A stretch of 64,000 nucleotides of DNA, taken from positions 496,001 through 560,000 of the forward strand of contig JAWKRG010000004.1 of assembly GCA_041389725.1 (NCBI GenBank), read 5' to 3'. A program made the position numbers and the translations under genes. Of this stretch, positions 8,776 through 16,771 are shown piece after piece. The DNA is from Polyangiaceae bacterium. GTDB taxonomy: Bacteria; Myxococcota_A; Polyangia; Polyangiales; Polyangiaceae. The notes under the pieces were generated by a model, which worked only from the letters and a program-made list of their open reading frames with translations, was not told the DNA's origin and made no database searches. Each line of letters opens with the position of its first letter. Position 1 is the stretch's first letter.

Positions 8776-10257
8776 ATGGCTGAGGTTCCGCGCACGATCG
8801 GGCGCTACGCGCTGCACACCGCGCTTGCTCGCGGGGGCATGGCCACGGTCCATCTTGCGCGCTTGCTGGGCCCCGTAGGCTTCTCCAGAACGGTCGCCAT
8901 CAAACGCCTGCACGCCAGCTTCGCGCAGGATCCCGAGTTCGTCTCCATGTTCCTGGATGAAGCGCGACTGGCCGCGCGCATTCGCCACCCGAATGTCGTC
9001 CCGGTGCTCGACGTCGTGGCGTTGGACGGTGAGCTGTTCTTGGTGATGGAGTACGTGCAGGGCGAGTCGCTGGCTCGCTTGCTGCGCGGGTTTTCGCGAC
9101 CCATTCCCGTGCCCATCGCGGCTCGCATTGCCGTGGACATGCTGAACGGGTTGCACGCCGCACACGAAGCCAAGAACGAACGCAGTGAGCCCCTCGACAT
9201 CGTCCATCGTGACGTATCCCCGCACAACATCTTGGTCGGGGTCGACGGCATCGCGCGCGTCACCGACTTCGGCATCGCCAAGGCCGCGAATCGAATTCAG
9301 ACCACGCGAGAAGGCCAGCTCAAGGGAAAGCTCGCCTACATGGCGCCTGAGCAACTCTTGGAGCAACCCGTCGATCGCCGGACCGACGTCTACGCGGCGT
9401 CCGTCGTGATCTGGGAAGCCCTCACGGGCAAGCGCCTCTTCGCCCGCGACGATCCTGGCGCGACGATCACGCGGATCTTGCAGGGGCAGATCGCACCGCC
9501 GAGTTCCGTTGCCGCGGACGTGCCGGCAGAAGTCGACGAGATCGTGGCGCGCGGACTGACGCGAGAATCCCGCGACCGCTTCGCGAACGCACAAGAGATG
9601 GCGCTTGCCATCGAGCACGCCGTACGGCTCGAACCCGCCGCTCGCGTCGGACAATGGGTGGCCCAAGTAGCGGCCACTTCCCTGGCGGAGCGCGCTCGAG
9701 CGGCCGCGGAGCTCGAGACCGGATCTCACGGCGACGCCGCCGGAGAAATCGCGCGCGCCGTGACTCGCGACGCCGAGCCCGAGACCGAGGACGCATCCAG
9801 CGTCGCAAGCTCCTCCAACTCCGTTGCTCAAGTGTCGAGTCTCACCGTCGCGCGCCCGCGCCAAACCAGCCGCACGCCGTTGATCGTGATCGCCGGTGTG
9901 ATCGGAGCGGCCGCCCTCGCGTTGATCGTCGCAACCGTGTGGCGCACTCCCGCCCAGGCGGAGGACGCTACCGCGTCTGCGCCCAACGCGGCTCCCACAG
10001 CTGTACCCGCCTCGGCACCCTCCTCCACGTCACCAGCCACAGCCGAACCCGCTGCGTCGACGTCCGCGGATTCCCCCAGCGCGCCCGCTTCCGCCGCTGC
10101 ATCTGCTCCCGCATCCGCGTCCGTGTCTGCCGCGCCCGGACCACCGCGTCCCGTGGTGCAACGTCCAGCGTCGCCCCGACCCGCGCCCAAGCCCGCCGCA
10201 ACGCCCACGCCAACAGAAAAGAAGCCCGGCGACTTCTCCAGCCTCACGCGCGAGTGA
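8776..10257 (+). CDS. Membrane-anchored Ser/Thr protein kinase
   Basis: A protein of 493 residues. The kinase domain (about 8-275) shows a Gly-rich loop LARGGMATVHLAR, the catalytic Lys in TVAIKRLH, the catalytic loop IVHRDVSPHNILV, DFG in VTDFGIAKA, and the P+1 region GKLAYMAPEQLL. The catalytic loop reads HRDVSPHN, so the Lys of the usual HRDxKxxN is replaced by Ser, as in many myxobacterial kinases. One membrane helix (LIVIAGVIGAAALALIVATV) follows near residue 365, then a Pro/Ala/Ser-rich tail probably outside the membrane. It is in an operon with the TPR-type protein upstream. Confidence 0.93.
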   Translation: MAEVPRTIGRYALHTALARGGMATVHLARLLGPVGFSRTVAIKRLHASFAQDPEFVSMFLDEARLAARIRHPNVVPVLDVVALDGELFLVMEYVQGESLARLLRGFSRPIPVPIAARIAVDMLNGLHAAHEAKNERSEPLDIVHRDVSPHNILVGVDGIARVTDFGIAKAANRIQTTREGQLKGKLAYMAPEQLLEQPVDRRTDVYAASVVIWEALTGKRLFARDDPGATITRILQGQIAPPSSVAADVPAEVDEIVARGLTRESRDRFANAQEMALAIEHAVRLEPAARVGQWVAQVAATSLAERARAAAELETGSHGDAAGEIARAVTRDAEPETEDASSVASSSNSVAQVSSLTVARPRQTSRTPLIVIAGVIGAAALALIVATVWRTPAQAEDATASAPNAAPTAVPASAPSSTSPATAEPAASTSADSPSAPASAAASAPASASVSAAPGPPRPVVQRPASPRPAPKPAATPTPTEKKPGDFSSLTRE

Positions 10258-10280
10258 AGCGCTGAGCGAGCCTTCGATCT

Positions 10281-10886
10281 CTACGCGCGCGTTCGCCCCG
10301 AAACCCCGCGCCGCGGCTCCAGCACACCGAGGGCGGCGTCGCGCACGACGTCTTCGAGTCCACGCGGCAGATCCGGGAAGGACGATAGGGCGGCGAGCGG
10401 CGCCGTGATCAGCGCAAAGCGCAGGCGAGCCAAGCCGTCTTTGGCTGCGCGGCAGAGCACGCGCTTCTGTGCGCTTCGCAGCGTGGACGCGAGAGCCGGC
10501 TCCAGCGCTGACGCCCGTTGCACCAGAGCTTCGGGCCAAGCGCCGGGCACGAAGTCTCGCCGATGGTGAACCGCCAGCAGCTTCGCCTCCTTCCGGTGTT
10601 CCCGGGCCCAAGTGACGACGCCAGCCGCCACGTCGGCCAAGTCAGTGACGCTCCCGGCATCTTCAGTGCGGCTGACGAACTCACTCTGAAACGCTTCCAC
10701 CGTGTCGAGCCACAGCTCGCCCAGGATCTGCTCTCGGCTGGAGAAACGATGATAGATGGATCCCGTCGGCGCTCCCGCAGCGCGCGCCAGCGCCGCGATG
10801 GTCACGCCCGTCGGCCCCTCGCGGGAGGCGAGATCCAACGCCGCCGTCACGATGTCCTCGCGGGAGAACTTCTTCGGGCGCCCCAC
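10281..10886 (-). CDS. TetR-family transcriptional regulator
   Basis: A protein of 201 residues beginning with GTG directly after the TAG of the SRPBCC gene (TAGGTG). The N-terminal helix-turn-helix is clear: SREDIVTAALDLASREGPTG, then IAALARAAGAPTGSIYHRFS. The C-terminal ligand domain is divergent (FQSEFVSRTEDAGSVTDLAD). It forms a two-gene operon with the SRPBCC protein gene upstream, which suggests that both respond to the same small ligand. It converges with the kinase gene, with a 23-base gap. Confidence 0.92.
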   Translation of the reverse strand: MGRPKKFSREDIVTAALDLASREGPTGVTIAALARAAGAPTGSIYHRFSSREQILGELWLDTVEAFQSEFVSRTEDAGSVTDLADVAAGVVTWAREHRKEAKLLAVHHRRDFVPGAWPEALVQRASALEPALASTLRSAQKRVLCRAAKDGLARLRFALITAPLAALSSFPDLPRGLEDVVRDAALGVLEPRRGVSGRTRA

Positions 10887-11303
10887 CTAGGCGCCTCGAG
10901 CTTGCTTGCGCAGCCGTCGGAATCCCGCTGCCCACAGCGCACGGAATCGCCGCTCGAGAAACCAGCGCTCCACCAGGGGCGCCAACAACGAGAGCCCCTT
11001 GGGCGTGATGTCCTCGAAGCCGTCGATCACCACGCCGCCCTCCACGGGCTCGAGCCGCACCTCGCCTTCTCCGCTCCAGAATCCCCGAAAGCGCCAGCGC
11101 ACTCGCCGCTCCGGCTCGTCCGTCACGATCTTCGCAACCAACGGAAACGGAAAGCTGCGCAGCCCGATGGCGTACCAGCCGTCCCCCAAGTCCCGCGTCG
11201 CACCGAACGCCCCGTAGAGCCGCGTCCAATCCTCCGGCGTGCGGAAGTACGAATACACCGTCTTCGGATCGAGCCCCACGCGCTCACTGAACTGCACTCG
11301 CAT
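10887..11303 (-). CDS. SRPBCC-fold (START-like) protein
   Basis: A protein of 138 residues with the typical polyketide-cyclase/START-like pattern: an N-terminal strand MRVQFSERVGLDPKTVYSYF, the helix EDWTRLYGAFG, a central stretch ERRVRWRFRGFWSGEGEVRL and a long C-terminal helix with basic end (RRFRALWAAGFRRLRKQARG). Such proteins hold a hydrophobic ligand in a deep cavity; the ligand is unknown. The stop abuts the GTG of the TetR gene. The start is preceded by an AT-rich stretch (around 11304-11335), a good place for the operon promoter. Confidence 0.82.
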   Translation of the reverse strand: MRVQFSERVGLDPKTVYSYFRTPEDWTRLYGAFGATRDLGDGWYAIGLRSFPFPLVAKIVTDEPERRVRWRFRGFWSGEGEVRLEPVEGGVVIDGFEDITPKGLSLLAPLVERWFLERRFRALWAAGFRRLRKQARGA

Positions 11304-11379
11304 GCTCCTATAATAGAACCTAAATTCTAATACGCAACCCCAGTAAAATCCCTGATTTGCGCCGCTCCCGAGCGCGTCG

Positions 11380-12459
11380 CTACACCTTCGTCACGGCTTC
11401 GGCCAGCCGTCGAAGCAGCTCGGGTTCCTGACGCAGATAGACGTCGAAGCTCTTCGCGACGACCTTCTTGACGATGTCGCGCACCCTGGGCGTGGCCAGC
11501 CGTGACCGAGTTGGGTCACCGAACTCGAGGTCGTCGAGTCGCACGCAGACAATCGCCACGAGCCCTGACGAAAGCGCAGCCTCGATCTTCGCAGTACGCT
11601 TGCGCCTGCAGGCTTCCGGGGCGGCGGAGCGCAAGCCAGCGACCATGCCCAGCAGCAGGCCGCGGTCGTGGGTTCCCCCGGCAGTCGTGCGATTGATGTT
11701 GGCGAAGCTCTCGAGCGCGTGGTGCCATTGGTTGCCCCAGCTGGCAGCCGCTTCTACCCTGATGTCTTCGAGTTGCTCCTGAACCTCGAAGGTCCGCGAC
11801 GGGGTGACGTTCGGATCGACGCGAAGCTGTGCGTCTACCCAGGCTGCGACTCCCCGCGGGTGGTGGAAGTGGAGCTGACGATGGTCTTGCAGCGTGACCT
11901 CCAGTCCCGGAAGCAGATACGTCAGCTCCTCGAGTCGCCGCCCAATCACCCCGGTGTCGAACGAGGTCAGCGAGAAGATCTCGGAGTCAGGAAGGAACGT
12001 GATGCGCGTCCCCGTGCGCCGTGTCGCCGCGATTCGATCCAAGGCGGATACTGCCTGGCCCCGTTCGAATCGCTGCCTGAAATGGGAGCCCTCTCTCCTC
12101 ACGTCGAGCGTGAGGTAGGTCGAGAGCGCGCACACCGGCAAGAGACCGACTCCGCGTAGCCCGACGTGCTCATGCGGTGCGTGGCCATCCAAAGTGGGGG
12201 CGTCGTGACGCGTCGTAAGCGCTGTCTCCGGAAAGGGTCGGCCGTTCACGAGGTCGGTTCGCATGCCGCGCCCGTCGTCCTCGATGGTGATCGCGCCGTC
12301 TGCTTCGAGGGTCACCTCGATCCGCGAGCAACGGCCTGCCAGGAACTCGTCCACGGCATCGGCCAAGACCTCCGAAACCATGTGGTCAAGTCCCGAACCA
12401 TCGCGGAAGTCACCGACGTACATGCCCGGCCGTCGACGTACCACTTCGGCTTCGTTCAC
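11380..12459 (-). CDS. Stand-alone GyrB-like GHKL ATPase plus transducer, no TOPRIM
   Basis: A protein of 359 residues starting at a GTG (12459) with GGGAGG 9 bases upstream. It covers the gyrase B ATPase and transducer parts: RRRPGMYVGD, GSGLDHMVSEVLADAVDE, IEDDGRGM, the G-loop VGLRGVGLLPVCALS, TGTRITFLPDSEIFSLTSFD, and AGGTHDRGLLLG in the transducer. It ends where the transducer ends (GLVAIVCVRL to YLRQEPEL), so the TOPRIM and C-terminal regions of GyrB are absent. The catalytic Glu is kept (SEVLADAVDE), but the Mg-binding Asn is Asp. The QTK-loop equivalent reads DPTRSRL, with Gln and Lys replaced. The N-terminal dimer arm is missing. No gyrA is nearby. Function unknown; not a normal gyrase subunit. 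Confidence 0.85.
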   Translation of the reverse strand: MNEAEVVRRRPGMYVGDFRDGSGLDHMVSEVLADAVDEFLAGRCSRIEVTLEADGAITIEDDGRGMRTDLVNGRPFPETALTTRHDAPTLDGHAPHEHVGLRGVGLLPVCALSTYLTLDVRREGSHFRQRFERGQAVSALDRIAATRRTGTRITFLPDSEIFSLTSFDTGVIGRRLEELTYLLPGLEVTLQDHRQLHFHHPRGVAAWVDAQLRVDPNVTPSRTFEVQEQLEDIRVEAAASWGNQWHHALESFANINRTTAGGTHDRGLLLGMVAGLRSAAPEACRRKRTAKIEAALSSGLVAIVCVRLDDLEFGDPTRSRLATPRVRDIVKKVVAKSFDVYLRQEPELLRRLAEAVTKV

Positions 12460-12635
12460 AGCGGAACACCTCCCGATACGGCCTGGCGAACCGCTACTTC
12501 GCGGCCGCACCAGGAACGCGATCGAATGCTACCACGTCTCACGCACCGGTCGCCCCCTTGACCTCCGACATCCCGTGCTCTGCGCGATCGCATTGGTGGT
12601 CGACACTGCGTGCTTTGCGGCAGTAGTTTGTCGAC

Positions 12636-13103
12636 ATGAAGATCGCATTGAAAGGTGGGCTAGCAGCGACGGTGGTGCTCGGCGTCGCGCTCGGAGCTGG
12701 CGGCTGTGGCAGTGACGATGATTCGGGCTCGGGCGGTTCGAGTGGTTCGGGCGCGATGGCCGGTTCAGGTGGTTCGAGTGGCTCGGGCGCGACGGCCGGT
12801 TCAGGTGGTTCGAGTGGCTCGGGCGCGACGGCCGGCAGCGGTGGCACTGCCGGCAGCGGTGGCACTGCGGGCTCGGGCGGCATGGCTGGCACGGGCGGCG
12901 GGGATCTCGCTGCCAAGTGCGCGGCAGAGGGCGGCAGTGTGTTCGAGTCATGGTGCTGCAAGTCGAACCAAGGCAAAGACTTTCCGAACACCTGCTCGAC
13001 GGCCTGCGGCTGCGCGCCAGATCCGAACGTCTCGGACATGGTCAAGATGTGCAACTGCGGTTCGGGCAAGTGCTGGGACGGCAGCGCCTGCGTGACGCAG
13101 TAG
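12636..13103 (+). CDS. Gly/Ser-repeat lipoprotein with Cys-rich C-terminus
   Basis: A protein of 155 residues. It has a signal peptide with lipobox (VVLGVALGAGGC) and a low-complexity linker of Gly, Ser and Ala in tandem units (GGSSGSGA.AGS) to about residue 88. A compact C-terminal domain of about 65 residues carries nine cysteines (CAAEGGSVFESWCC, CSTACGCAPD, MCNCGSGKCWDG), probably disulfide-bonded outside the cell. The repeated linker is also visible at DNA level as tandem GGTTCGAGTGGCTCGGGCGC-like units. No relative with known function recognised. Confidence 0.78.
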   Translation: MKIALKGGLAATVVLGVALGAGGCGSDDDSGSGGSSGSGAMAGSGGSSGSGATAGSGGSSGSGATAGSGGTAGSGGTAGSGGMAGTGGGDLAAKCAAEGGSVFESWCCKSNQGKDFPNTCSTACGCAPDPNVSDMVKMCNCGSGKCWDGSACVTQ

Positions 13104-13121
13104 GAAAATCGGTGGCCTGAG

Positions 13122-13147
13122 GATATGCAACCTTTTGGTTGCATATC
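13122..13147. promoter_or_regulatory. Perfect palindrome, likely ArsR-type operator
   Basis: Arms GATATGCAACC (13122-13132) and GGTTGCATATC (13137-13147) are exact inverted repeats around TTTT. It lies 46 bases before the start of the SRPBCC/ArsR operon. Palindromes containing GCAACC..GGTTGC are what I would expect of ArsR-type autoregulators paired with SRPBCC genes. It could form a hairpin in RNA, but no U-tract follows, so a terminator is less likely. Confidence 0.65.
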
Positions 13148-13193
13148 GGTCCGGACCCTGCTTTACTCCCCTCACCGCCAAGTGAGGGACCCC

Positions 13194-13643
13194 ATGAAAG
13201 ACGTCATCCAACGCGAAATCACGATCAAGGCCTCGAAGCAGCGCGTCTACGACGCGATCGCCAACCCAGAGAAAGTCACGAAGTGGTTTCCCCAAACTCT
13301 CGACGGTGAATACAAGGTCGGGGCGCAACCCGTGTTCGGGTTTGGCGAGCACGGCAAGAATCGGATCAGCGTCGTGGCCGCTCAGCCCCACGAGTACTTC
13401 GCGTACCGCTGGGTGCCGGGAGCCAATCACTACCTCGGTGACATGTCCGCCGTCGCCACCACCCTGGTCGAATTCCGGATCGCCGAGCAGGCTGACGGAA
13501 CTTGTAAGGTGACGCTCACGGAGTCAGGCTTCTCGAGCCTCCCGGCGGAAACCATGGAGCCCGCGTTCAAGCAGAACTCCGGCGGCTGGGACTTCATGCT
13601 CGGCCGGCTCGAAAAGTACTTTGAAGCCACATCCAGTGATTGA
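13194..13643 (+). CDS. AHSA1/SRPBCC-domain protein
   Basis: A protein of 149 residues starting at the ATG at 13194 (MKDVIQREITIKASKQRVYD). An in-frame ATG at 13125 lies inside the operator palindrome and is not used as the start here. The sequence follows the AHSA1 family: KASKQRVYDAIANPEKVTKW, then FGEHGKNRISVVAAQPHEYF and the C-terminal helix SGGWDFMLGRLEKYFE. Members bind hydrophobic ligands or act as Hsp90-ATPase-activator homologues; in bacteria they are often paired with ArsR regulators, as here. The last 23 bases overlap the ArsR reading frame, so the two are translationally coupled. Confidence 0.88.
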   Translation: MKDVIQREITIKASKQRVYDAIANPEKVTKWFPQTLDGEYKVGAQPVFGFGEHGKNRISVVAAQPHEYFAYRWVPGANHYLGDMSAVATTLVEFRIAEQADGTCKVTLTESGFSSLPAETMEPAFKQNSGGWDFMLGRLEKYFEATSSD

Positions 13644-13950
13644 AGCGGAGATCTACAAGGCGCTGGGCGATCCAATTCGATTGGAGATCGTCCGAAGGCT
13701 CGCCACGCGGTCCACCAGCACCGTGGGCGAGCTTTCCGCGGACCTCGGCATCTCGAGGCAAGGAGCCAGGAAGCAGCTTCAGGTTCTCGTCGACGCCAAC
13801 GTCGTGCATCTCGAACAGCGCGGCCGGCAAACCGACGTCACCCTGAACACGAAAACCCTCGCCGTCGCCCAAGCCTTCATCGCAAAGCTGGAGCGCCAGT
13901 GGGACAATCGACTCGCCGCGTTGAAGAAGTACGTCGAAGAGTCGGAGTGA
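13621..13950 (+). CDS. ArsR-family (winged-helix) regulator
   Basis: Up to 109 residues. The winged helix is clear: YKALGDPIRLEIVRRLATRS, VGELSADLGISRQGARKQLQ, then the wing VHLEQRGRQTDVTL and a C-terminal dimer helix. There are no Cys clusters for metal sensing, so it is of the ligand- or redox-independent type commonly paired with AHSA1 proteins. The start is TTG (13621) or, more likely for expression, GTG (13636); both overlap the end of the SRPBCC gene. It is the likely reader of the palindrome at 13122-13147. Confidence 0.88.
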   Translation: MKPHPVIEAEIYKALGDPIRLEIVRRLATRSTSTVGELSADLGISRQGARKQLQVLVDANVVHLEQRGRQTDVTLNTKTLAVAQAFIAKLERQWDNRLAALKKYVEESE

Positions 13951-14019
13951 CAGCGGTAGCCGACGAGCTGAGCGCGTTGGCGAATCGTCAAGCGTTTCGG
14001 TGCAGGGGGCGCCACATTC

Positions 14020-14092
14020 CCGCCCGCGCTGCATGCAAGAACCGATACTTGCTATGCAAAGTGTCGTCCCCGAACACCGACCCGCCCCCGAA
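14020..14092 (+). repeat. Palindromic interspersed repeat, copy A (diverged)
   Basis: The core at 14044-14065 reads GATACTTGC-TAT-GCAAAGTGTC, an imperfect inverted repeat with one mismatch relative to the other copies (GTGTC instead of GTATC). The flank GCAAG..C before it and the GTTCCG-like GTCCCCG after it are recognisable but degraded. The core sits 94 bases downstream of the ArsR stop codon. Confidence 0.7.
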
Positions 14093-14206
14093 GCCTCCTG
14101 TCGCGCTCTGACCGAGACCTCGGGAGGGGTACCAGCACCGGTCTGTCTCCACCACGCGTCGCAACCCCGTGTTCAGTCCGCCCCTCGTCGGTACGACGCG
14201 GCCACA

Positions 14207-14296
14207 CGCTCCGGCGCGGAGAAAACTTGATCGCGAGCGCAGCCGGCTCGCCACCACCCCTCCGAGCGTACGCGCCGGCGCGGAGAAAACTTGATC
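14207..14296. repeat. Two copies of the AAACTTGATC repeat
   Basis: GGCGCGGAGAAAACTTGATC occurs at 14213-14232 and again at 14277-14296, 64 bases apart. The same unit, with GCGCGG(A/C)AGAAACTTGATC, is present six times at 42465-42747. Sharing between two loci 28 kb apart shows it is a dispersed element, not a local slippage product. Confidence 0.75.
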
Positions 14297-14557
14297 GCCC
14301 GAGTCCACGCTGGCGCGCTGGCGCGTAGCCTGTCCGACTATGCTCCCGCCGCTACCTAGAGCGCACGGACTCCCACAGTGGGCTGATACCGCCGCAGGAT
14401 CGACGCGAGACCTTCGCTGTCGCGAGCACGCGACCTCGCGTTCCGCGCCGCGCGCCAGGATACGCCTCGCGCGCCAAGTCCGCGTCGCCCTGTCGTTCCG
14501 CCTCGTCGACCAGGGCGGCCGCCGCGCCGCATCCCCTCGAACGGTCGCGCCCCGAAC

Positions 14558-15844
14558 GTGTACACTCCGCCCGTGGCTCGGCTGGTTGCGGTGAAGTGTC
14601 CGAACTGCGGCGCGGGCATCAAGCTCGAACCGCGGGTCGAAGTCGTCAACTGCGTCTACTGCCACCGGAGCTCCTTCGTGGAGTGGCCAGGTCGCACGCC
14701 TGCTCCCGAGCCTCGCCGCGCGCTGCCCGCGGACACTGCAGTCATTCACGTGCAGCCGCAGCGCTCGAGAGTCGGTGTGTATGTCAGCCTCGCCGCTGTC
14801 ATGCTCCTGGCCGGCGGAGTCGTCTTCCTGCTCTCGGGTGGTAGTTTCGGAACGAAGCTGGGCGAGCGAGCGATCATGCTGAGCAGGTCGACGCACCTGG
14901 TCGATGCGAACGGGGACGGAACCGTCGATGTCGTGACTTGGTTCAACACCTTCGTACCGGGCAGCGACGTGTCCACGCGCCTTGGCGTTTTCGACGGCCG
15001 CGACGGCACGGAGCTGTGGCGTACCGAGCCCCAAGGCGACGACTGGCACGAAGGTGCCACGCACGTCAGCGGCGATCTTCTCCTGCACGCCAAGGGTGAC
15101 GGCACGCTGCACGCGCTAGCCGTGCGATCCGGCAAAGCGCAGTGGAAAGCCGCCCTCGGCGAGCGTGTCGAAACCTTTTGCACGGGCGCTGCGGGCAAAA
15201 CGCGCGTGCGCACGCAGGACGGCGTGACTCATGAGATCGACCTCGCGAGTGGGAACGTGTCGCCAAGTAGCGAGGCGTGCTTGCGTCGACGCAGGGAAGG
15301 GCCCGTTGGAGCAAACTGGATCGACGCCTCCGAGATGGGCATGGCTTGGTCGAGCGACAGCCCGGAAAGCCAAGCACTCCGCGCCGCCTTCGGCCTCGGG
15401 CAGGCAGACTACGAAGTCATCAGCAAGCACCCCAACTTCCAGCTCACGAGCGTGATGACGCGAGCAGGCTCGCCGGTGATCGTCCTCGGCTACCGCGCAC
15501 CTGGCACGAGCGTGCAGCAGGTGGGCGCCTACGCCAAAGGCAAGTTGCTGTGGCTTTCGGACTTTGCGCCGACGCAGCCCCTTACCGCGACCCAGGGCAC
15601 GCCGGAGTTGGTGACCCTTGCGCCCGCGCGCGTGCTGATCGCCTATGAGCAAAGCGGCCGGTTCCACGTGGCCTGTCTCGACGAAACCAATGGCCGACGC
15701 CTGTGGGACGTCGCCCTTGCCGAGGGCGCGGAGGTCGACAAGCTGACGGCAAGCAACCGGCACGTGTTTGCCACAGGTGGATGGAAGCTACGAGCGCTCG
15801 CGCTGGCATCGGGCGAGCAAGTGTTCGAAATCGGGCACCGCTGA
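14558..15844 (+). CDS. Zinc-ribbon, membrane-anchored beta-propeller (PQQ-like) protein
   Basis: A protein of 428 residues. It has a short N-terminal zinc ribbon (CPNCGAGIKLE.. NCVYCHRSS), a membrane helix near residue 75 (VYVSLAAVMLLAGGVVFLLS), and then about 330 residues of repeated beta motifs. Typical blades read GVFDGRDGTELWRTEP, LHALAVRSGKAQWKAALG and ACLDETNGRRLWDVALAEG, as in PQQ/YncE-like propellers. A calcium-type loop DANGDGTVD is also present. The start is GTG at 14558 or GTG at 14573. It has no visible operon partner; the role is unknown, perhaps a scaffold or sensor with the propeller outside. Confidence 0.82.
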   Translation: MYTPPVARLVAVKCPNCGAGIKLEPRVEVVNCVYCHRSSFVEWPGRTPAPEPRRALPADTAVIHVQPQRSRVGVYVSLAAVMLLAGGVVFLLSGGSFGTKLGERAIMLSRSTHLVDANGDGTVDVVTWFNTFVPGSDVSTRLGVFDGRDGTELWRTEPQGDDWHEGATHVSGDLLLHAKGDGTLHALAVRSGKAQWKAALGERVETFCTGAAGKTRVRTQDGVTHEIDLASGNVSPSSEACLRRRREGPVGANWIDASEMGMAWSSDSPESQALRAAFGLGQADYEVISKHPNFQLTSVMTRAGSPVIVLGYRAPGTSVQQVGAYAKGKLLWLSDFAPTQPLTATQGTPELVTLAPARVLIAYEQSGRFHVACLDETNGRRLWDVALAEGAEVDKLTASNRHVFATGGWKLRALALASGEQVFEIGHR

Positions 15845-15892
15845 CCGCCGCGTGCGGCCCGAAATGCGCGTTCACTCGCCAGACAGCTCCCT

Positions 15893-16626
15893 TCAACTCG
15901 CGTCGGCACTCCCTACCCGAGCATCGGCGAGCGCTCGCCACTTCTCCTTGTCGACGCCCTTGGTCAGGAGCCAGCCGCCGATGGTCAACTCGAAGAGCGC
16001 GCCGGGACCGTAAAAGATCGCCTCGAGCGAATGCGGATGGTCCTGCCAAACCAGGCTCAACAAGCCGAGAGCGAGCATCGACAGGTAGGTCACGACTCCC
16101 CACGCGGACAACCATCGCGGCAGCAACCTGGACGTGAAGAGCAGAAGGCAGAAGATCGTGCCGCCGACGCCGATCAGAACCAACACGAGGTCCATCCCAG
16201 TCGTTCGGGCGCCGAGAATCGCTCCCACCAGAGCGTCGCGTTGCTGTGAAGGCAGGGTTGCCATCCGCCCCTCACCACTCAGCAACTCGGTGACCACGAT
16301 GCTCGTCAGGATGGTCGCGATGCCCACGACCGCTTCGGCAACGCGGAACAGCAGCCCGAGGCGAGCCAGCCTGGCTCGACCACCTTCAGCAGTTCGTAGA
16401 GCGCCCAGGCCAACACGATCACGAGTGCGTACAGCACGAGAGTGGCAGCCATCCCGGCGCGGAAGAGCATCGGCTGCGCCAGGATGTTGTGCGCCGTGGC
16501 CGCGTCATCGCTCGCGACGATCAGGCGTAAGTCGATCAGGAAGCCATTGAGTATCCCGATCACGATGACGAGCAGATACGCCGCGCCCGCGATTCGCGCG
16601 TGGGATTGCGGACGTCCGGCTTGCAT
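15893..16626 (-). pseudogene. DUF4386 family membrane protein, frameshifted
   Basis: Two overlapping frames together make one DUF4386-type protein of about 240 residues. The N-terminal part starts at the ATG at 16626 (MQAGRPQSHARIAGAAYLLV) and runs in frame to YELLKVVEPG. The sequence then continues in another frame as LARLGLLFRVAEAVVGIATI and on to ALADARVGSADAS. The switch is near 16370-16380, where one base appears to be missing. Six hydrophobic segments are visible across the join. It is divergent from the PadR gene across a palindrome. It is either a real inactivation or a sequencing error. Confidence 0.75.
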
Positions 16627-16742
16627 GACGCTGAGCTGACCATGGCGCTGGAACTCGTCACCACGCCAGCGGGAGGACTGTAGAGGTGCCCGCGCCGGGA
16701 GGCAATTGACACTGGGCAAAACTTGGCCCGAGGCCTTGAATA

Positions 16743-16769
16743 GTCACGAGTGATTATTACACTAGTGAC
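16743..16769. promoter_or_regulatory. Palindrome at the PadR start, likely autoregulatory operator
   Basis: Arms GTCACGAGTG (16743-16752) and CACTAGTGAC (16760-16769) match at 9 of 10 positions around ATTATTA. It ends 2 bases before the ATG of the PadR gene and lies in the divergent region shared with the DUF4386 gene. The position suggests that the regulator blocks its own transcription start or ribosome access. Confidence 0.65.
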
Positions 16770-16771
16770 CA

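Larger units (their letters stand above)
13951..14557. other. 607-base intergenic region holding two repeat types
   Basis: No open frame here looks coding. The region holds one copy of the palindromic interspersed repeat (about 14020-14092) and two copies of the GGCGCGGAGAAAACTTGATC repeat (ending at 14232 and 14296), which is otherwise clustered upstream of the HNH gene near 42.5 kb. A CGCTGGCGCGCTGGCGCG run follows at about 14309. Confidence 0.6.

Noticed and set aside
8758..9864. Long minus-strand open frame opposite the kinase gene
   Set aside because: It is antisense to a clear kinase domain; in GC-rich DNA the opposite frame stays open because of the codon bias. The translation is Arg/Gly/His-rich without motif.
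13122..13147. Rho-independent terminator for the lipoprotein gene
   Set aside because: The hairpin has no following T-run and lies near the start of a regulator operon; an operator is the simpler reading.
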